64,000 bases of DNA from Pseudomonas fluorescens Q2-87 (GTDB lineage: Bacteria > Pseudomonadota > Gammaproteobacteria > Pseudomonadales > Pseudomonadaceae). This document shows, in pieces, positions 27,578 through 35,553 of this stretch. The stretch's first letter is position 1. The number at the start of each line of letters is the position of its first letter. Below the pieces are notes generated by a model. That model saw only the letters and a program-made list of their open reading frames with translations, did no database searches and was not told the origin of the DNA. The position numbers and the translations under genes are program-made. Where the stretch lies: contig NZ_CM001558.1 of NCBI RefSeq assembly GCF_000281895.1, forward strand, positions 2,918,556 to 2,982,555, read 5' to 3'.

Positions 27578-28390
27578 ATGTCGCAATACCAAGCGTTCAA
27601 CGTCGAACTTGCCGATAACGTTGCCCATGTGCAGATCAATCGTCCGGAAAAGATCAACTCGATGAACGCGGCGTTCTGGAGCGAAATCATCGAGATCTTC
27701 CAGTGGGTGGACGACACCGACGCCGCGCGGGTGGTGGTGCTCAGCGGTGCCGGCAAACATTTTTCCTCGGGGATCGACCTGATGATGCTGGCGGACGTGG
27801 CGAACGAGCTGGGCAAGGATGTAGGGCGAAATGCGCGCCTGTTGCGCCGCAAGATCCTGCAGTTGCAAGCCTCGTTCAACGCCGTCGACAATTGCCGCAA
27901 GCCGGTACTCGCCGCGGTCCAGGGCTACTGCCTGGGCGGCGCCATCGACCTGATTTCAGCCTGCGACATGCGCTACGCCGCCCAGGACGCGCAGTTCTCC
28001 ATCAAGGAAATCGATATCGGCATGGCGGCCGACGTCGGCACGCTGCAACGCTTGCCCCGGATCATCGGGGACGGCATGCTGCGTGAACTCGCTTATACGG
28101 GGCGCACCTTCGATGCCGACGAAGCGCGCAGCATTGGCCTGGTCAATCGTGTCTACAGTGATACCGCCAGTTTGCTCGACGGTGTCATGGGTATCGCCCG
28201 GGAAATTGCCGCCAAATCGCCAATTGCCGTGACCGGCACCAAGGCGATGATCAGCTACATGCGCGATCACCGCATCGACGACGGGCTGGAGTACGTCGCC
28301 ACGTGGAACGCTGCCATGCTGCAATCGACTGACCTGCGCGTGGCCATGGCCGCCCATATGAGCAAACAGAAACCCGAATTTCTGGATTGA
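27578..28390 (+). CDS. Delta(3,5)-Delta(2,4)-dienoyl-CoA isomerase (crotonase family)
   Basis: 270 residues. Asp124, Glu144 and Asp152 (GGAIDLIS, FSIKEIDIG, AADVGTLQRLP) have exactly the spacing of Asp176, Glu196 and Asp204 of rat ECH1, the catalytic acids that move double bonds in odd-position unsaturated fatty acids during beta-oxidation. The Ala-Ala-Asp-Val-Gly-Thr-Leu-Gln-Arg motif separates it from ordinary enoyl-CoA hydratase. The oxyanion-hole strands (SGAGKHFSSGIDL, VQGYCLGGAIDL) are intact. It precedes nudC by 6 bp, so the two are probably cotranscribed. Confidence 0.88.
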   Translation: MSQYQAFNVELADNVAHVQINRPEKINSMNAAFWSEIIEIFQWVDDTDAARVVVLSGAGKHFSSGIDLMMLADVANELGKDVGRNARLLRRKILQLQASFNAVDNCRKPVLAAVQGYCLGGAIDLISACDMRYAAQDAQFSIKEIDIGMAADVGTLQRLPRIIGDGMLRELAYTGRTFDADEARSIGLVNRVYSDTASLLDGVMGIAREIAAKSPIAVTGTKAMISYMRDHRIDDGLEYVATWNAAMLQSTDLRVAMAAHMSKQKPEFLD

Positions 28391-28396
28391 CTGATC

Positions 28397-29227
28397 ATGA
28401 TTTCACGCTGGACCACCGCAGTACTCGATACCGATTTTCCCGGCGGCTGGGCCGTGGCCCGCAGCCCGGAAGGCTTTCTGTTCGATGATAACGGCGCGCT
28501 GTTTCCCCGCGACTGGCTCAAGCGACAGGACCTGTCGATCCTCGCCGAGCATGGCATCGGCCACCTGGACGGTGAGCCTGTCTATCTGTTGGAATTGCAC
28601 AGCTCACAGGATATTCCCGGCTGCAACTGGAAAGGCTTGCGGGCATTCATGCTCGAGGACGACCACACGCTGTACAAAGTGCTGGGCTACGCGGCGCAGA
28701 TCGGCACCTGGGCGCGGGAACATCGTTTCTGCGGCAGTTGCGGCAAGCGCATGAGCCAGATCCCGCGGGAGCGGGCGATGTATTGCGATGCCTGTGATTT
28801 GCGGCACTATCCGCGCATTTCACCGAGCATGATCGTGCTCATTACCCGCGGCGACGAAGTGCTGCTGGCCCGTTCGCCGCGTTTCGTCACCGGTGTCTAC
28901 AGCACCCTGGCCGGGTTTGCCGAGCCAGGCGAGTCGGCCGAGGATTGCCTGGTTCGCGAGGTGCGCGAAGAAGTAAGCATTGAGGTAAAGAATATCCAGT
29001 ACATGGGCAGCCAATGCTGGCCGTTCCCCCATTCGATGATGCTGGGCTTCCACGCCGAATATGCCGGTGGCGACATCATCCCTCAAGAAGATGAAATCGA
29101 GGACGCCCAGTGGTTCAACGTTCACAACCTGCCACCGCTGCCGGCCTCGCGATCCATCGCGCGTTACCTGATCGATCTCTACGTGGCGCGCCGCCTAGGC
29201 CACGCTGAACCAGTGCTGCCAGGCTAG
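28397..29227 (+). CDS. nudC: NAD(H) pyrophosphatase / NAD-RNA decapping hydrolase NudC
   Basis: 276 residues. The zinc ribbon uses Cys112, Cys115, Cys130 and Cys133. The Nudix box is at about 173-195 ([21 protein letters not shown]), followed by the NADH-specific SQCWPFPHS motif (205-213). It hydrolyses NADH to NMNH and AMP, and the E. coli enzyme removes NAD caps from RNA. Starts 6 bp after the isomerase gene. Its 3' end overlaps the convergent TSUP gene by 33 bp. Confidence 0.95.
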   Translation: MISRWTTAVLDTDFPGGWAVARSPEGFLFDDNGALFPRDWLKRQDLSILAEHGIGHLDGEPVYLLELHSSQDIPGCNWKGLRAFMLEDDHTLYKVLGYAAQIGTWAREHRFCGSCGKRMSQIPRERAMYCDACDLRHYPRISPSMIVLITRGDEVLLARSPRFVTGVYSTLAGFAEPGESAEDCLVREVREEVSIEVKNIQYMGSQCWPFPHSMMLGFHAEYAGGDIIPQEDEIEDAQWFNVHNLPPLPASRSIARYLIDLYVARRLGHAEPVLPG

Positions 29228-29974
29228 CCGCACGGTCAAGCCCAACACCACGGTGATGAACACCGGCCGGATGAACTTCGCGCCGCCGCTGATGGCGGTG
29301 CGAGCACCGAAGAACGCCCCGATCATCACCGCAATGCCCATGCTCAGGCCGATGATCCAGTCGACCTGCCCGGAAAAGATGAACACCGACAGCGCTGCGA
29401 TGTTGCTGACGAAGTTCATGCTGCGAGCTACGCCACTGGCCTTGACCAGGTCGATGGGGTAGAGCAGCAAACTGCTCACCGTCCAGAACGCCCCCGTCCC
29501 GGGGCCCGCCACGCCGTCATAAAAGCCCAGGCTGAAGCCTTGGGGCGATTGCCACTTCTTGCTGATGGGCGCGTTGCTGTCCAGAGGCGCCTTGGGCGTG
29601 CCGCCGAACAACAGGTAGAGACCGCACGCGAAAACGATCACCGGCAGCATCTTGTTCAGCCATTCGGCCGGCAGATAGTGCGCCACGACGGCGCCGGTCA
29701 AGGCACCCACGAGCGTGCCGACCAGGGCGTGGGTCCACTGCCGGGGATGGAACAGCTTGCGCCTGTAGAAAGTGAAACTGGCCGTGGCCGAACCGAAGGT
29801 CGAGCTGAGCTTGTTGGTGCCCAGGACCAGATGGGGCGGTAGCCCGGCGGTGAGCAACGCGGGTGTGGTCAGCAGGCCACCGCCGCCAGCAATGGCATCG
29901 ATGAAGCCGGCAATGAACGCGACAATGGCGAGGATAGCGAGGGTAGTGAGGTCAACGCTGAGTTCAAAAGGCAT
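29195..29974 (-). CDS. TSUP (TauE/SafE) family membrane permease
   Basis: 259 residues, hydrophobic, about eight membrane helices in two repeats. Each half has the family motif: [22 protein letters not shown] near the N-terminus and [17 protein letters not shown] in the middle. TSUP proteins move sulfite, sulfonates, sulfoacetate or similar anions; the substrate here is not known. Convergent with nudC. Confidence 0.9.
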   Translation of the reverse strand: MPFELSVDLTTLAILAIVAFIAGFIDAIAGGGGLLTTPALLTAGLPPHLVLGTNKLSSTFGSATASFTFYRRKLFHPRQWTHALVGTLVGALTGAVVAHYLPAEWLNKMLPVIVFACGLYLLFGGTPKAPLDSNAPISKKWQSPQGFSLGFYDGVAGPGTGAFWTVSSLLLYPIDLVKASGVARSMNFVSNIAALSVFIFSGQVDWIIGLSMGIAVMIGAFFGARTAISGGAKFIRPVFITVVLGLTVRLAWQHWFSVA

Positions 29975-30090
29975 GGAATGGGCTTATTCGGCAGATCGCA
30001 GCAGGGCGGCGGGGAAGGCCGGTATGTTACCCACAATGACCGCGAGCCGCGACTGCCCGATTGCCCCCGGCTCAAAGACACTGCCCCCCG

Positions 30091-30132
30091 TGGCGAGGGA
30101 GCTTGCTCCCGCCGGGCTGCGCAACAGCCCCC
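30091..30132. repeat. REP-like element
   Basis: TGGCGAGGGAGCTTGCTCCC followed by GCCGGGCTGCGCAACAGCCC: two small hairpins in series, of a REP type common in the P. fluorescens complex. It lies in the 214-bp gap between the TSUP and alcohol dehydrogenase genes. Confidence 0.65.
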
Positions 30133-30188
30133 GTCATAACCACATCGCACTCCGCCGGAGCCCGCCCCCTCGCCATCAGAACCCTCGT

Positions 30189-31361
30189 TCACTCCGGCCT
30201 GAACACCGCCCGCAAACAGCTGTGCGACTTGTCCTTGAACATCGCATAACCTTCCACCGACTGCTCCAGCCCCATCGGGTGGGTCAGCAAATAGGAAGGG
30301 TCCAGCTCGCCCTTCTGGATGTGCTCGAACAAACGCTTCACGTAGCGCTGCCCCGGTTGCTGGCCGGAGCGCAAGGTCAGGGATTTGTTGACGATTGCGC
30401 CCATCGGAAACTTGTCCAGCAAACCGCCATACACGCCGACCACCGATACGGTGCCGCCCTTGCGGCAGGCTCGGATCGACTGGCGCAGCACCGTGCCGCG
30501 TTCAGTGTGCAAACGCATCATCTGCTTGGTCTTGTCATAGAAATAGTCGATCTCGGTGCCATGAGCTTCCATGCCCACGCAATCGATACAACGATCCGGG
30601 CCACGGCCGCCGGTCAGCTCCAGCAAGGCGGCATGCACGTCGCAGGTTTCGTAATTGAGGGCGATGGCGCCGGCCTTCTCCTCAGCCAGGCGCAAGCGCT
30701 CGGGGAAGCGGTCGATGGCAATCACTCGCTCGGCCCCCAGCAGGTAAGCGCTGGAAATCGCCATCAGGCCAACGCCACCGCAGCCCCAGACCGCCACGGT
30801 GTCGCCGCGTTGGATGTCGGCGTTGTCGGCAGCGAAATAACCGGTGGGGACCGCGTCGGAGACGAACACCGCTTGCTCATCACTGACGCCCTCGGGAATG
30901 GCGAACAGGTTCACGTCGGCAAACGGCACGCGAATATAAGTGGCATGGCTGCCGGCGTAACCGCCGAACGCATGGCTGTAGCCGATGATGCCGCAGGCCG
31001 GTTGGCCGTAGGCAATGTCTGTTGCGCTGGGGTTGGGGTTGGAGTTGTCGCAGCAGGAAAAGTCCGAGCGCTGGCAGTGTTCGCACTGGCCGCAGCCGAT
31101 GATCGACACGGTGACAACCCGGTCGCCTTTGCTGAACTGGGTGATGGCCGAGCCGGTCTCCACCACTTCGCCCATGAATTCATGGCCAATGATGTCGCCC
31201 GCTTGCATGGTCGGCACGTAACCGCCCAGCAAATGCAGGTCCGAACCGCACACGGACGACAACATCACCCGTACGATGGCGTCACGGGGATTGAGAATGG
31301 ACGGATCATCGACTGTCTCGACTTGGAGTTTATTGGGGCCTTGCCAGGTCAATGCACGCAT
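30189..31361 (-). CDS. Zinc-dependent alcohol/formaldehyde dehydrogenase (MDR family)
   Basis: 390 residues. Catalytic zinc site: Cys in SSVCGSDLH and GHEFMGEV. Structural zinc lobe: CGQCEHCQRSDFSCC. NAD-binding GCGGVGL in the Rossmann half. The long lobe and total length resemble glutathione-independent formaldehyde dehydrogenase and related plant-type class enzymes rather than a simple ethanol dehydrogenase. The ATG shares its A with the TGA of the upstream SRPBCC gene (TGATG), so translation is coupled. Substrate not determined. Confidence 0.88.
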   Translation of the reverse strand: MRALTWQGPNKLQVETVDDPSILNPRDAIVRVMLSSVCGSDLHLLGGYVPTMQAGDIIGHEFMGEVVETGSAITQFSKGDRVVTVSIIGCGQCEHCQRSDFSCCDNSNPNPSATDIAYGQPACGIIGYSHAFGGYAGSHATYIRVPFADVNLFAIPEGVSDEQAVFVSDAVPTGYFAADNADIQRGDTVAVWGCGGVGLMAISSAYLLGAERVIAIDRFPERLRLAEEKAGAIALNYETCDVHAALLELTGGRGPDRCIDCVGMEAHGTEIDYFYDKTKQMMRLHTERGTVLRQSIRACRKGGTVSVVGVYGGLLDKFPMGAIVNKSLTLRSGQQPGQRYVKRLFEHIQKGELDPSYLLTHPMGLEQSVEGYAMFKDKSHSCLRAVFRPE

Positions 31362-32194
31362 CAGGCTGTTCCTCCAGTGATAGGTGTGGTGGAAGCGGGG
31401 CTGGTCGGCGCTTGGGTGGCATTCGTGGCCGGATGCACGAACAGGAAATCCTTCGTGTCCTGGGCGCGCATTCGGTTAGTGGTCACCTCGCCGAGCTCCA
31501 GTTGCTGCTTGATGCTGCGAAGCAGATTCAACAAGGCTTTGTCCGAGAACTTCGAGATGGCGGCAGCCAGGGCGTAACCGGCGGAACCCAGGGAGGTCTG
31601 GCAAGCAACGATGGCCTTGATCTGCGTGCCTCGGCCCGTCGGCGCGTCGCTGAAATGCATCTGGATGTCATGTTTGAAACGCGAATCCGGGGCGGCGATC
31701 CAGTGCAGCTTCCGGCCATCCTTGGGGTCGTCCTGTTCGATGTCGCATTCCAAGGTCTTGTCCATCGGGCCGTGGGCGACCCAGCGGTAGGTGCGCTCGC
31801 TGGTCTGTTCAATCTCATCCACCCAAGGCACCAGCGCCCCGAGATTGCCCGGGTTGCTGCAGAACGCGAAGACTTCCTCCCTGGGCTTGCCGATCGTGAT
31901 GCTGCGGGAAATTACCTTGCTACCGTTCCAGTCCCGGTCCTGTTCGAAGGCTTGCTCGAAAGGAGTATGTGTCAGCGCACGCTTGACCCTGCACGTACCT
32001 GAGTAACCGCGCCAGGCGGCACAGACGCCAAGCATCACTTGCGGCCACCCTTTGAGCCCGCCCTCGCGCAGCCCGTTGGCGATCAACAGCGTGCCGGCCA
32101 GCAACGACACGACGCGCTCCGGTGTTCCTAGGTTGGGGTGCGAAGGGGTCGGTACGGCGGCCCGGCTCGCAACCAGTTGGGGTCGTTCAGTCAT
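31361..32194 (-). CDS. DUF2892 membrane domain fused to a SRPBCC (polyketide cyclase-like) domain
   Basis: 277 residues from ATG 32194. The N-terminal part (about 20-70) has NLGTPERVVSLLAGTLLIANGL and a second hydrophobic stretch, the DUF2892/YgaP-type two-helix membrane unit. The middle (about 95-235) is a START-like fold (VISRSITIGKPREEVFAFCSNPGNLGALVPWVDEI). The C-terminal tail is Thr/Pro/Ala-rich. It is upstream of and coupled to the Zn dehydrogenase. This pairing recurs in stress-related loci of many bacteria. A role in handling a hydrophobic ligand at the membrane is inference. Confidence 0.8.
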   Translation of the reverse strand: MTERPQLVASRAAVPTPSHPNLGTPERVVSLLAGTLLIANGLREGGLKGWPQVMLGVCAAWRGYSGTCRVKRALTHTPFEQAFEQDRDWNGSKVISRSITIGKPREEVFAFCSNPGNLGALVPWVDEIEQTSERTYRWVAHGPMDKTLECDIEQDDPKDGRKLHWIAAPDSRFKHDIQMHFSDAPTGRGTQIKAIVACQTSLGSAGYALAAAISKFSDKALLNLLRSIKQQLELGEVTTNRMRAQDTKDFLFVHPATNATQAPTSPASTTPITGGTA

Positions 32195-32541
32195 GATGGT
32201 TTCCTTATGATCAAGGGCGACATAAGGAATGAGCCGGGGGACGGCGTCGTTGTTCCATCCACATTCGCGCTTTCCGATGAGGCGAACCGTGGATGCGGTC
32301 ACGTATTGCACAGCCTTGGCGGGCTATCTATCGGCGACGGCCAGGACCGACCAAGCGACGATTACTTTTTTGAAATCAAGGGGTTGTCAGCCTAGGCAAA
32401 TGAGTACATAATTGCGCCCATCGAACGCACTGGGACGTAAAAAATCTCAATGTTTTCAAGGAGATAGCGCTTCGTAAGAGGTCTGTTTCCAGATCAGGTT
32501 TGTACACGGTTGATGTGGCGACAATGCATCAGGCGTCTTGA
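32195..32541. other. Non-coding stretch before tRNA-Cys
   Basis: About 350 bp without a supported ORF, lower in GC than its neighbours. It contains the probable upstream signals of the SRPBCC gene near 32195-32300 and a tRNA-type promoter at 32384-32412. The expected tRNA-Gly of the usual Pseudomonas Gly-Cys-Leu cluster is not present. No direct repeat marking an integration site was recognised. Confidence 0.6.
32384..32412 (+). promoter_or_regulatory. Sigma-70 promoter of tRNA-Cys
   Basis: TTGTCA (32384-32389), 17-base spacer, CATAAT (32407-32412), followed by a GC-rich GCGCCC discriminator as in stringently controlled stable-RNA promoters. It would leave a leader of about 120 nt before the tRNA. 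Confidence 0.55.
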
Positions 32542-32615
32542 GGCCGAATAGCAAAATGGTTATGCAGTGGATTGCAAATCCACCTACGCCGGTTCGATTC
32601 CGACTTCGGCCTCCA
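32542..32615 (+). tRNA. tRNA-Cys (anticodon GCA)
   Basis: 74 nt with encoded CCA. Acceptor stem GGCCGAA/TTCGGCC with U discriminator as required for Cys. Anticodon stem GTGGA/TCCAC encloses loop TTGCAAA (anticodon GCA). The T arm is GCCGG-TTCGATT-CCGAC, with the last pair mismatched or wobble. The D arm resembles that of E. coli tRNA-Cys. A hairpin terminator follows directly. Confidence 0.95.
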
Positions 32616-32624
32616 CTTTAAAAC

Positions 32625-32658
32625 AGCTCCGTAGATCTATGATTTACGGAGCTTTTTT
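32625..32658 (+). terminator. Rho-independent terminator after tRNA-Cys
   Basis: AGCTCCGTA and its inverse TACGGAGCT form the stem with an AT-rich loop, followed by a run of six or more T. Confidence 0.85.
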
Positions 32659-32706
32659 ATTTACGATGCGAGGAAAGCTTTTGTCTTGAAAAGGACATGA
32701 GCAACC

Positions 32707-32735
32707 TTGCTTCAGAGGGGAGGGATGTATATATT
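32707..32735 (+). promoter_or_regulatory. Sigma-70 promoter of tRNA-Leu
   Basis: TTGCTT (32707-32712), 17-base spacer, TATATT (32730-32735), about 75 bp before the tRNA. With the terminator after tRNA-Cys, this makes tRNA-Leu a separate transcription unit. Confidence 0.5.
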
Positions 32736-32811
32736 CCTCGCTCTTGCTGCACCAGGCCAGGCCCTGGCGAATCTGATATTTGCCAGTCTCCATAAGGCTT
32801 GCCGCGCTACC

Positions 32812-32898
32812 GCCCGAATGGCGAAACTGGTAGACGCATGGGACTTAAAATCCCCCGCTCGTAAGGGCGTGCCGGTTCGATTCCGGCTTCGGGCACCA
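32812..32898 (+). tRNA. tRNA-Leu (anticodon UAA)
   Basis: 87 nt with encoded CCA and a class II variable arm (CCCGCTCGTAAGGGCGT region). Acceptor stem GCCCGAA/TTCGGGC with A discriminator; anticodon loop CTTAAAA. Followed by a perfect palindromic terminator. Confidence 0.95.
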
Positions 32899-32906
32899 TA
32901 TAAAAC

Positions 32907-32942
32907 AAAGGGTTGCATGAGATATCTCATGCAACCCTTTTT
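32907..32942. terminator. Bidirectional terminator, perfect 34-bp palindrome
   Basis: AAAGGGTTGCATGAGAT followed immediately by its exact inverse (32907-32940), with T-runs on both strands. It serves tRNA-Leu from the left and the NUDIX gene from the right. Confidence 0.85.
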
Positions 32943-32977
32943 TGTTTGCCTTTCATCTGCAACGTGACCGAGGCGAC

Positions 32978-33340
32978 CTACAACCGCCGGCGAAACGCTT
33001 CGAGAATTTCCCGCGTGCCTCTTTTCATTTGCAGCTGGGCGATGGCATCCAATGGGTGCCAAAGGCAATCGCTGATTTCATTCTGTGGCGTGGCCGACTT
33101 TGAATCGCGAACCGAGGCTTCGAATACATGGTGTTCGGTTTCACCCTCGTTGATTCGCATGAGGTAGAGCAGGTTTTCGACGCTCAGGCCGGTTTCTTCT
33201 GCCAGCTCCCTCACCGCAGCGCCCGCGTGGGTTTCGCCGCGTTCGACCGCGCCCCCTGGCAATGCCCAGCGGCTGTTGGCCTTGCGGACCAGCAAGACGT
33301 GGCGATTATCTTCGCAAATGACCGTCGCTCGTATCTTCAT
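32978..33340 (-). CDS. NUDIX hydrolase
   Basis: 120 residues from ATG 33340; an in-frame TTG at 33352 is less likely. The Nudix box is complete: Gly30, Glu36, Arg44-Glu45, Glu48-Glu49 and Gly51 fit GX5EX7REUXEEXGU. The small single-domain size resembles MutT or RppH-like housecleaning enzymes, but the substrate cannot be set. Terminated by the shared palindrome at 32907-32942. Confidence 0.88.
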   Translation of the reverse strand: MKIRATVICEDNRHVLLVRKANSRWALPGGAVERGETHAGAAVRELAEETGLSVENLLYLMRINEGETEHHVFEASVRDSKSATPQNEISDCLWHPLDAIAQLQMKRGTREILEAFRRRL

Positions 33341-33619
33341 GGCATTGCTCAATCAGTGACTGTCATTAAAGTGAAATATAACTGAAATATTAAGGCCCGT
33401 TGCCAGCACGGCGATCACAAACCTATTTTTCCGTGGGTCTATTCATAAGACCCTTCTCATAAGTGAAAGGCTGCACTTCATTTCTCATGCTATCGGCCAT
33501 GCAAGCCCACACTTGCGTGCCGCCGGCCATCGACCGGTCATCGGCAAAAATGAATCAGATTGGAAAAAACGCATCCATTTTGGGTGGCTGGCCGCCCCCG
33601 AGAGGGGAAGGGAGGAAAA

Positions 33620-33805
33620 ATGACCACGGTTGAAGATTTCAAGATCAGATCCCACGAGCTTCTGATGGAGCTCGATGCGGCGACGTCGCAGATGATGGAG
33701 CTCATTTGTGTTCATCAAATGACCGGGGCGACCTGGGATGAAGCCGTCCAGCGTCAACATGAGGCCTATGAGCGGTGGGTCGCTTATCTGAATGAGCGCC
33801 TGTAG
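33620..33805 (+). CDS. Small conserved hypothetical protein (61 aa)
   Basis: Preceded by a strong GGGAGG Shine-Dalgarno five bases before the ATG. Acidic, predicted all-helical (MTTVEDFKIRSHELLMELD, EAVQRQHEAYERWVAYLNERL). No domain recognised. The 278 bp upstream hold the NUDIX promoter region and a small GGGTCT/AGACCC hairpin at 33434-33452, but no other gene. Confidence 0.6.
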   Translation: MTTVEDFKIRSHELLMELDAATSQMMELICVHQMTGATWDEAVQRQHEAYERWVAYLNERL

Positions 33806-33878
33806 GTGCAGGCGCAAATTCTTTGAACGGCGCTGGCGCGGTCATGCCTAATCCATAGACCTTCAAGAGGATAGGGCC

Positions 33879-34106
33879 ATGTCTGAATTAGCCAGTTATT
33901 TCTGGATCGCCGTTGCGGTGATTCTGCTGCTCCTGGATCTGTGGGTGATCCTCAGTGTGTTTCGAAGCGAAAAGTCCGCCGGGACCAAGGCCGGCTGGGC
34001 GCTGCTGGTGATCATACTGCCGGTGTTGGGGCTGGTCATATGGGGCGTCGCCGGGCCACGCGGCGTCAAGCAAGGCCCATCGTCGCCGGAGCACAGCAAA
34101 GGCTAG
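33879..34106 (+). CDS. PLDc_N-type small membrane protein
   Basis: 75 residues: two hydrophobic segments (about 7-27 and 38-57) separated by FRSEKSAGTKAGWALLVIILPVLGLVIWGVAGPRG. This is the phospholipase D N-terminal membrane module found as a stand-alone small protein in Pseudomonas. AAGAGGATA precedes the ATG. An inner-membrane location is expected; function unknown. Confidence 0.8.
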   Translation: MSELASYFWIAVAVILLLLDLWVILSVFRSEKSAGTKAGWALLVIILPVLGLVIWGVAGPRGVKQGPSSPEHSKG

Positions 34107-34130
34107 CAACGGCTGCGTGGGCCACCCCGG

Positions 34131-34556
34131 TCAGCGGTTCTTCCATTGGCCGCCGGTGGTCTCGCAGTCCTGCTGGGCCTGTTTCGCTTGATTGATGTCG
34201 TAGTAGTACCAAGTGATCAGGGCATGATCGGGAAGGCTGGCCGATCCTCCATTCTGGTCCTGGCGAGTGGCGCGCGGGTTGGCCAATGCTTCCTGGGTCA
34301 GCGGTGCCTGGCATGTCGCCACGTAGCCTTCTGCGCAACGCTCGACTCGGTTTTTGCGGGTGCTGAGGGTTCCCTTGCTTTCGTTGCTGCAAGACCAATC
34401 GAGGGTTTCGGCGGGTACACCTTTGTATTCGTAGCAACTATGGCTTTCGATGGCGGGTACCGAGGAACTCTGGGACTGGGTGAAGACATCGCAGCCTTGG
34501 GCCATGGCGGCGGCGGGGCTCGCACAGGCGATCAGTAACAGGATTTTTGCGTTCAT
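34131..34556 (-). CDS. Exported Cys-rich hypothetical protein
   Basis: 141 residues. Signal peptide about 1-21 (KILLLIACASPAAAMAQ). The mature part has six Cys residues (GCDVFTQ, SHSCYEY, DWSCSNE, VERCAEG, VATCQAP, QQDCETT), suggesting disulfides in the periplasm. The Shine-Dalgarno GGGAGAA precedes the ATG at 34556. Family not recognised. Confidence 0.7.
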   Translation of the reverse strand: MNAKILLLIACASPAAAMAQGCDVFTQSQSSSVPAIESHSCYEYKGVPAETLDWSCSNESKGTLSTRKNRVERCAEGYVATCQAPLTQEALANPRATRQDQNGGSASLPDHALITWYYYDINQAKQAQQDCETTGGQWKNR

Positions 34557-34677
34557 GAGGTTCTCCCTGAAGCGGCTTCTGCACGTTGATATCAATATCG
34601 AGGCGCAATAGAACGCTGTTGTTCCATCGGTTTTCCGACCAATAGAACTTAAGGGAAAACGGGGCCGGCGTAGCGCG

Positions 34678-34908
34678 TCAGCGGAATTTGGGCAGCGGCC
34701 GCTCAGCGGGCTTGAGCGACGTCAATGCGCTCTGGATCGACGGGGCATCGCGTTCAATGTCATTGAGCCGGTCGCGGATGCGCACTGCGGTAGGGTGTCC
34801 ACCCTGGTGGTCGACCCAGTCGGCGATTTCCTTGCAGGCGGCAGTGAGCGTGGCCTGACGTGATTCCAATAAAGTGAGCAGGGTGGTGATGGACTCTTTT
34901 TCGGACAT
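34678..34908 (-). CDS. Small helical hypothetical protein (76 aa)
   Basis: Begins MSEKESITTLLTLLESRQATL and continues helical, with a Pro-Lys-rich end (LKPAERPLPKFR). AGGTGTGAC precedes the ATG, a usable Shine-Dalgarno. No domain recognised. It is separated from the next upstream gene by a terminator. Confidence 0.6.
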   Translation of the reverse strand: MSEKESITTLLTLLESRQATLTAACKEIADWVDHQGGHPTAVRIRDRLNDIERDAPSIQSALTSLKPAERPLPKFR

Positions 34909-34942
34909 GTCACACCTCCATTTCAGAGTTGATGATGTAGCA

Positions 34943-34964
34943 CAAAACCCGCCAGTGGGCGGGT
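34943..34964 (-). terminator. Terminator between two small minus-strand genes
   Basis: On the minus strand ACCCGCC-CACT-GGCGGGT is followed by TTTTG; a seven-base GC-rich stem with a short T-run. Confidence 0.6.
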
Positions 34965-35011
34965 CATACCGTTGTTTAAGCGTAGTTGAGTTATTTCGGG
35001 TCTGTCGAAGA

Positions 35012-35046
35012 ATCCGGCGCCCGGCTGGACAGCCGGTGCGCCGGAT
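35012..35046. repeat. Strong imperfect hairpin downstream of the DUF6555-like gene
   Basis: ATCCGGCGCCCGGCT pairs with AGCCGG-T-GCGCCGGAT around a GGAC loop: 15 base pairs with a single bulge. It lies 15 nt past the stop of the minus-strand gene and just before the terminator at 34943-34964. Probably an mRNA 3'-end stabiliser or part of a tandem terminator. Confidence 0.55.
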
Positions 35047-35060
35047 CAGTGTGTGTTGAA

Positions 35061-35315
35061 TCAGCCGGACTCCTTTATCCAGGACGGCGCGACACTGGCT
35101 CGCCAGCGCACGTCGGTGATGCCGTATTTCTCTGCCATGGGTTTTGAAACCCGCTTGACCTTTTCTCGCCCGAATTTGGGAATGCGCCCGACACCCGCGT
35201 CGCAACTGGCCCAATGCCAGGCCTCTGAGTTGTTCATCACCTCGGCACGGATGATGAATGACTTGGGCTCGCCATGGAGCATGTAGTCGATGATGTAAAG
35301 CGATGGCCCGCCCAT
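35061..35315 (-). CDS. DUF6555-like small Pseudomonas protein
   Basis: 84 residues. YIIDYMLHGEPKSFIIRAEVMNNSEAWHWASCDAG followed by GRIPKFGREKVKRVSKPMAEKYGITDVRWR matches my memory of a small protein family limited to Pseudomonas (DUF6555). No signal peptide. GGGAGGA upstream supports the ATG. Function unknown. Confidence 0.7.
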   Translation of the reverse strand: MGGPSLYIIDYMLHGEPKSFIIRAEVMNNSEAWHWASCDAGVGRIPKFGREKVKRVSKPMAEKYGITDVRWRASVAPSWIKESG

Positions 35316-35553
35316 AAATCCTCCCTAATTAGTCCTATACGGATGGATACGAAGGCATTCGGAAAATTCCATCGAATTTCCAGACGGTCGATATATGACT
35401 CTCCAGGCATGGGCGCGGGCCGATAGTAAAAATTGCCAGCAGGCGGCGCTCACCCTCAGGAACCAAACCCGGTTAACCTTCTCCAAGGTGGGCTTCAAAA
35501 CCACGAGCCAGGGATCAAGGGCGAGGCAGTGCGGCATCAAACTAAGGCAAAAT

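Noticed and set aside
29772..31577. 601-residue plus-strand open frame
   Set aside because: It runs antisense through the TSUP 5' end and the whole Zn dehydrogenase, whose motifs are unmistakable; low-complexity His/Gln/Val composition typical of the antisense of high-GC genes.
32195..32541. Integration site or genomic island end next to tRNA-Cys
   Set aside because: The lower GC and missing tRNA-Gly were suggestive, but no integrase, no duplicated tRNA 3' end and no mobile genes were found in the window.
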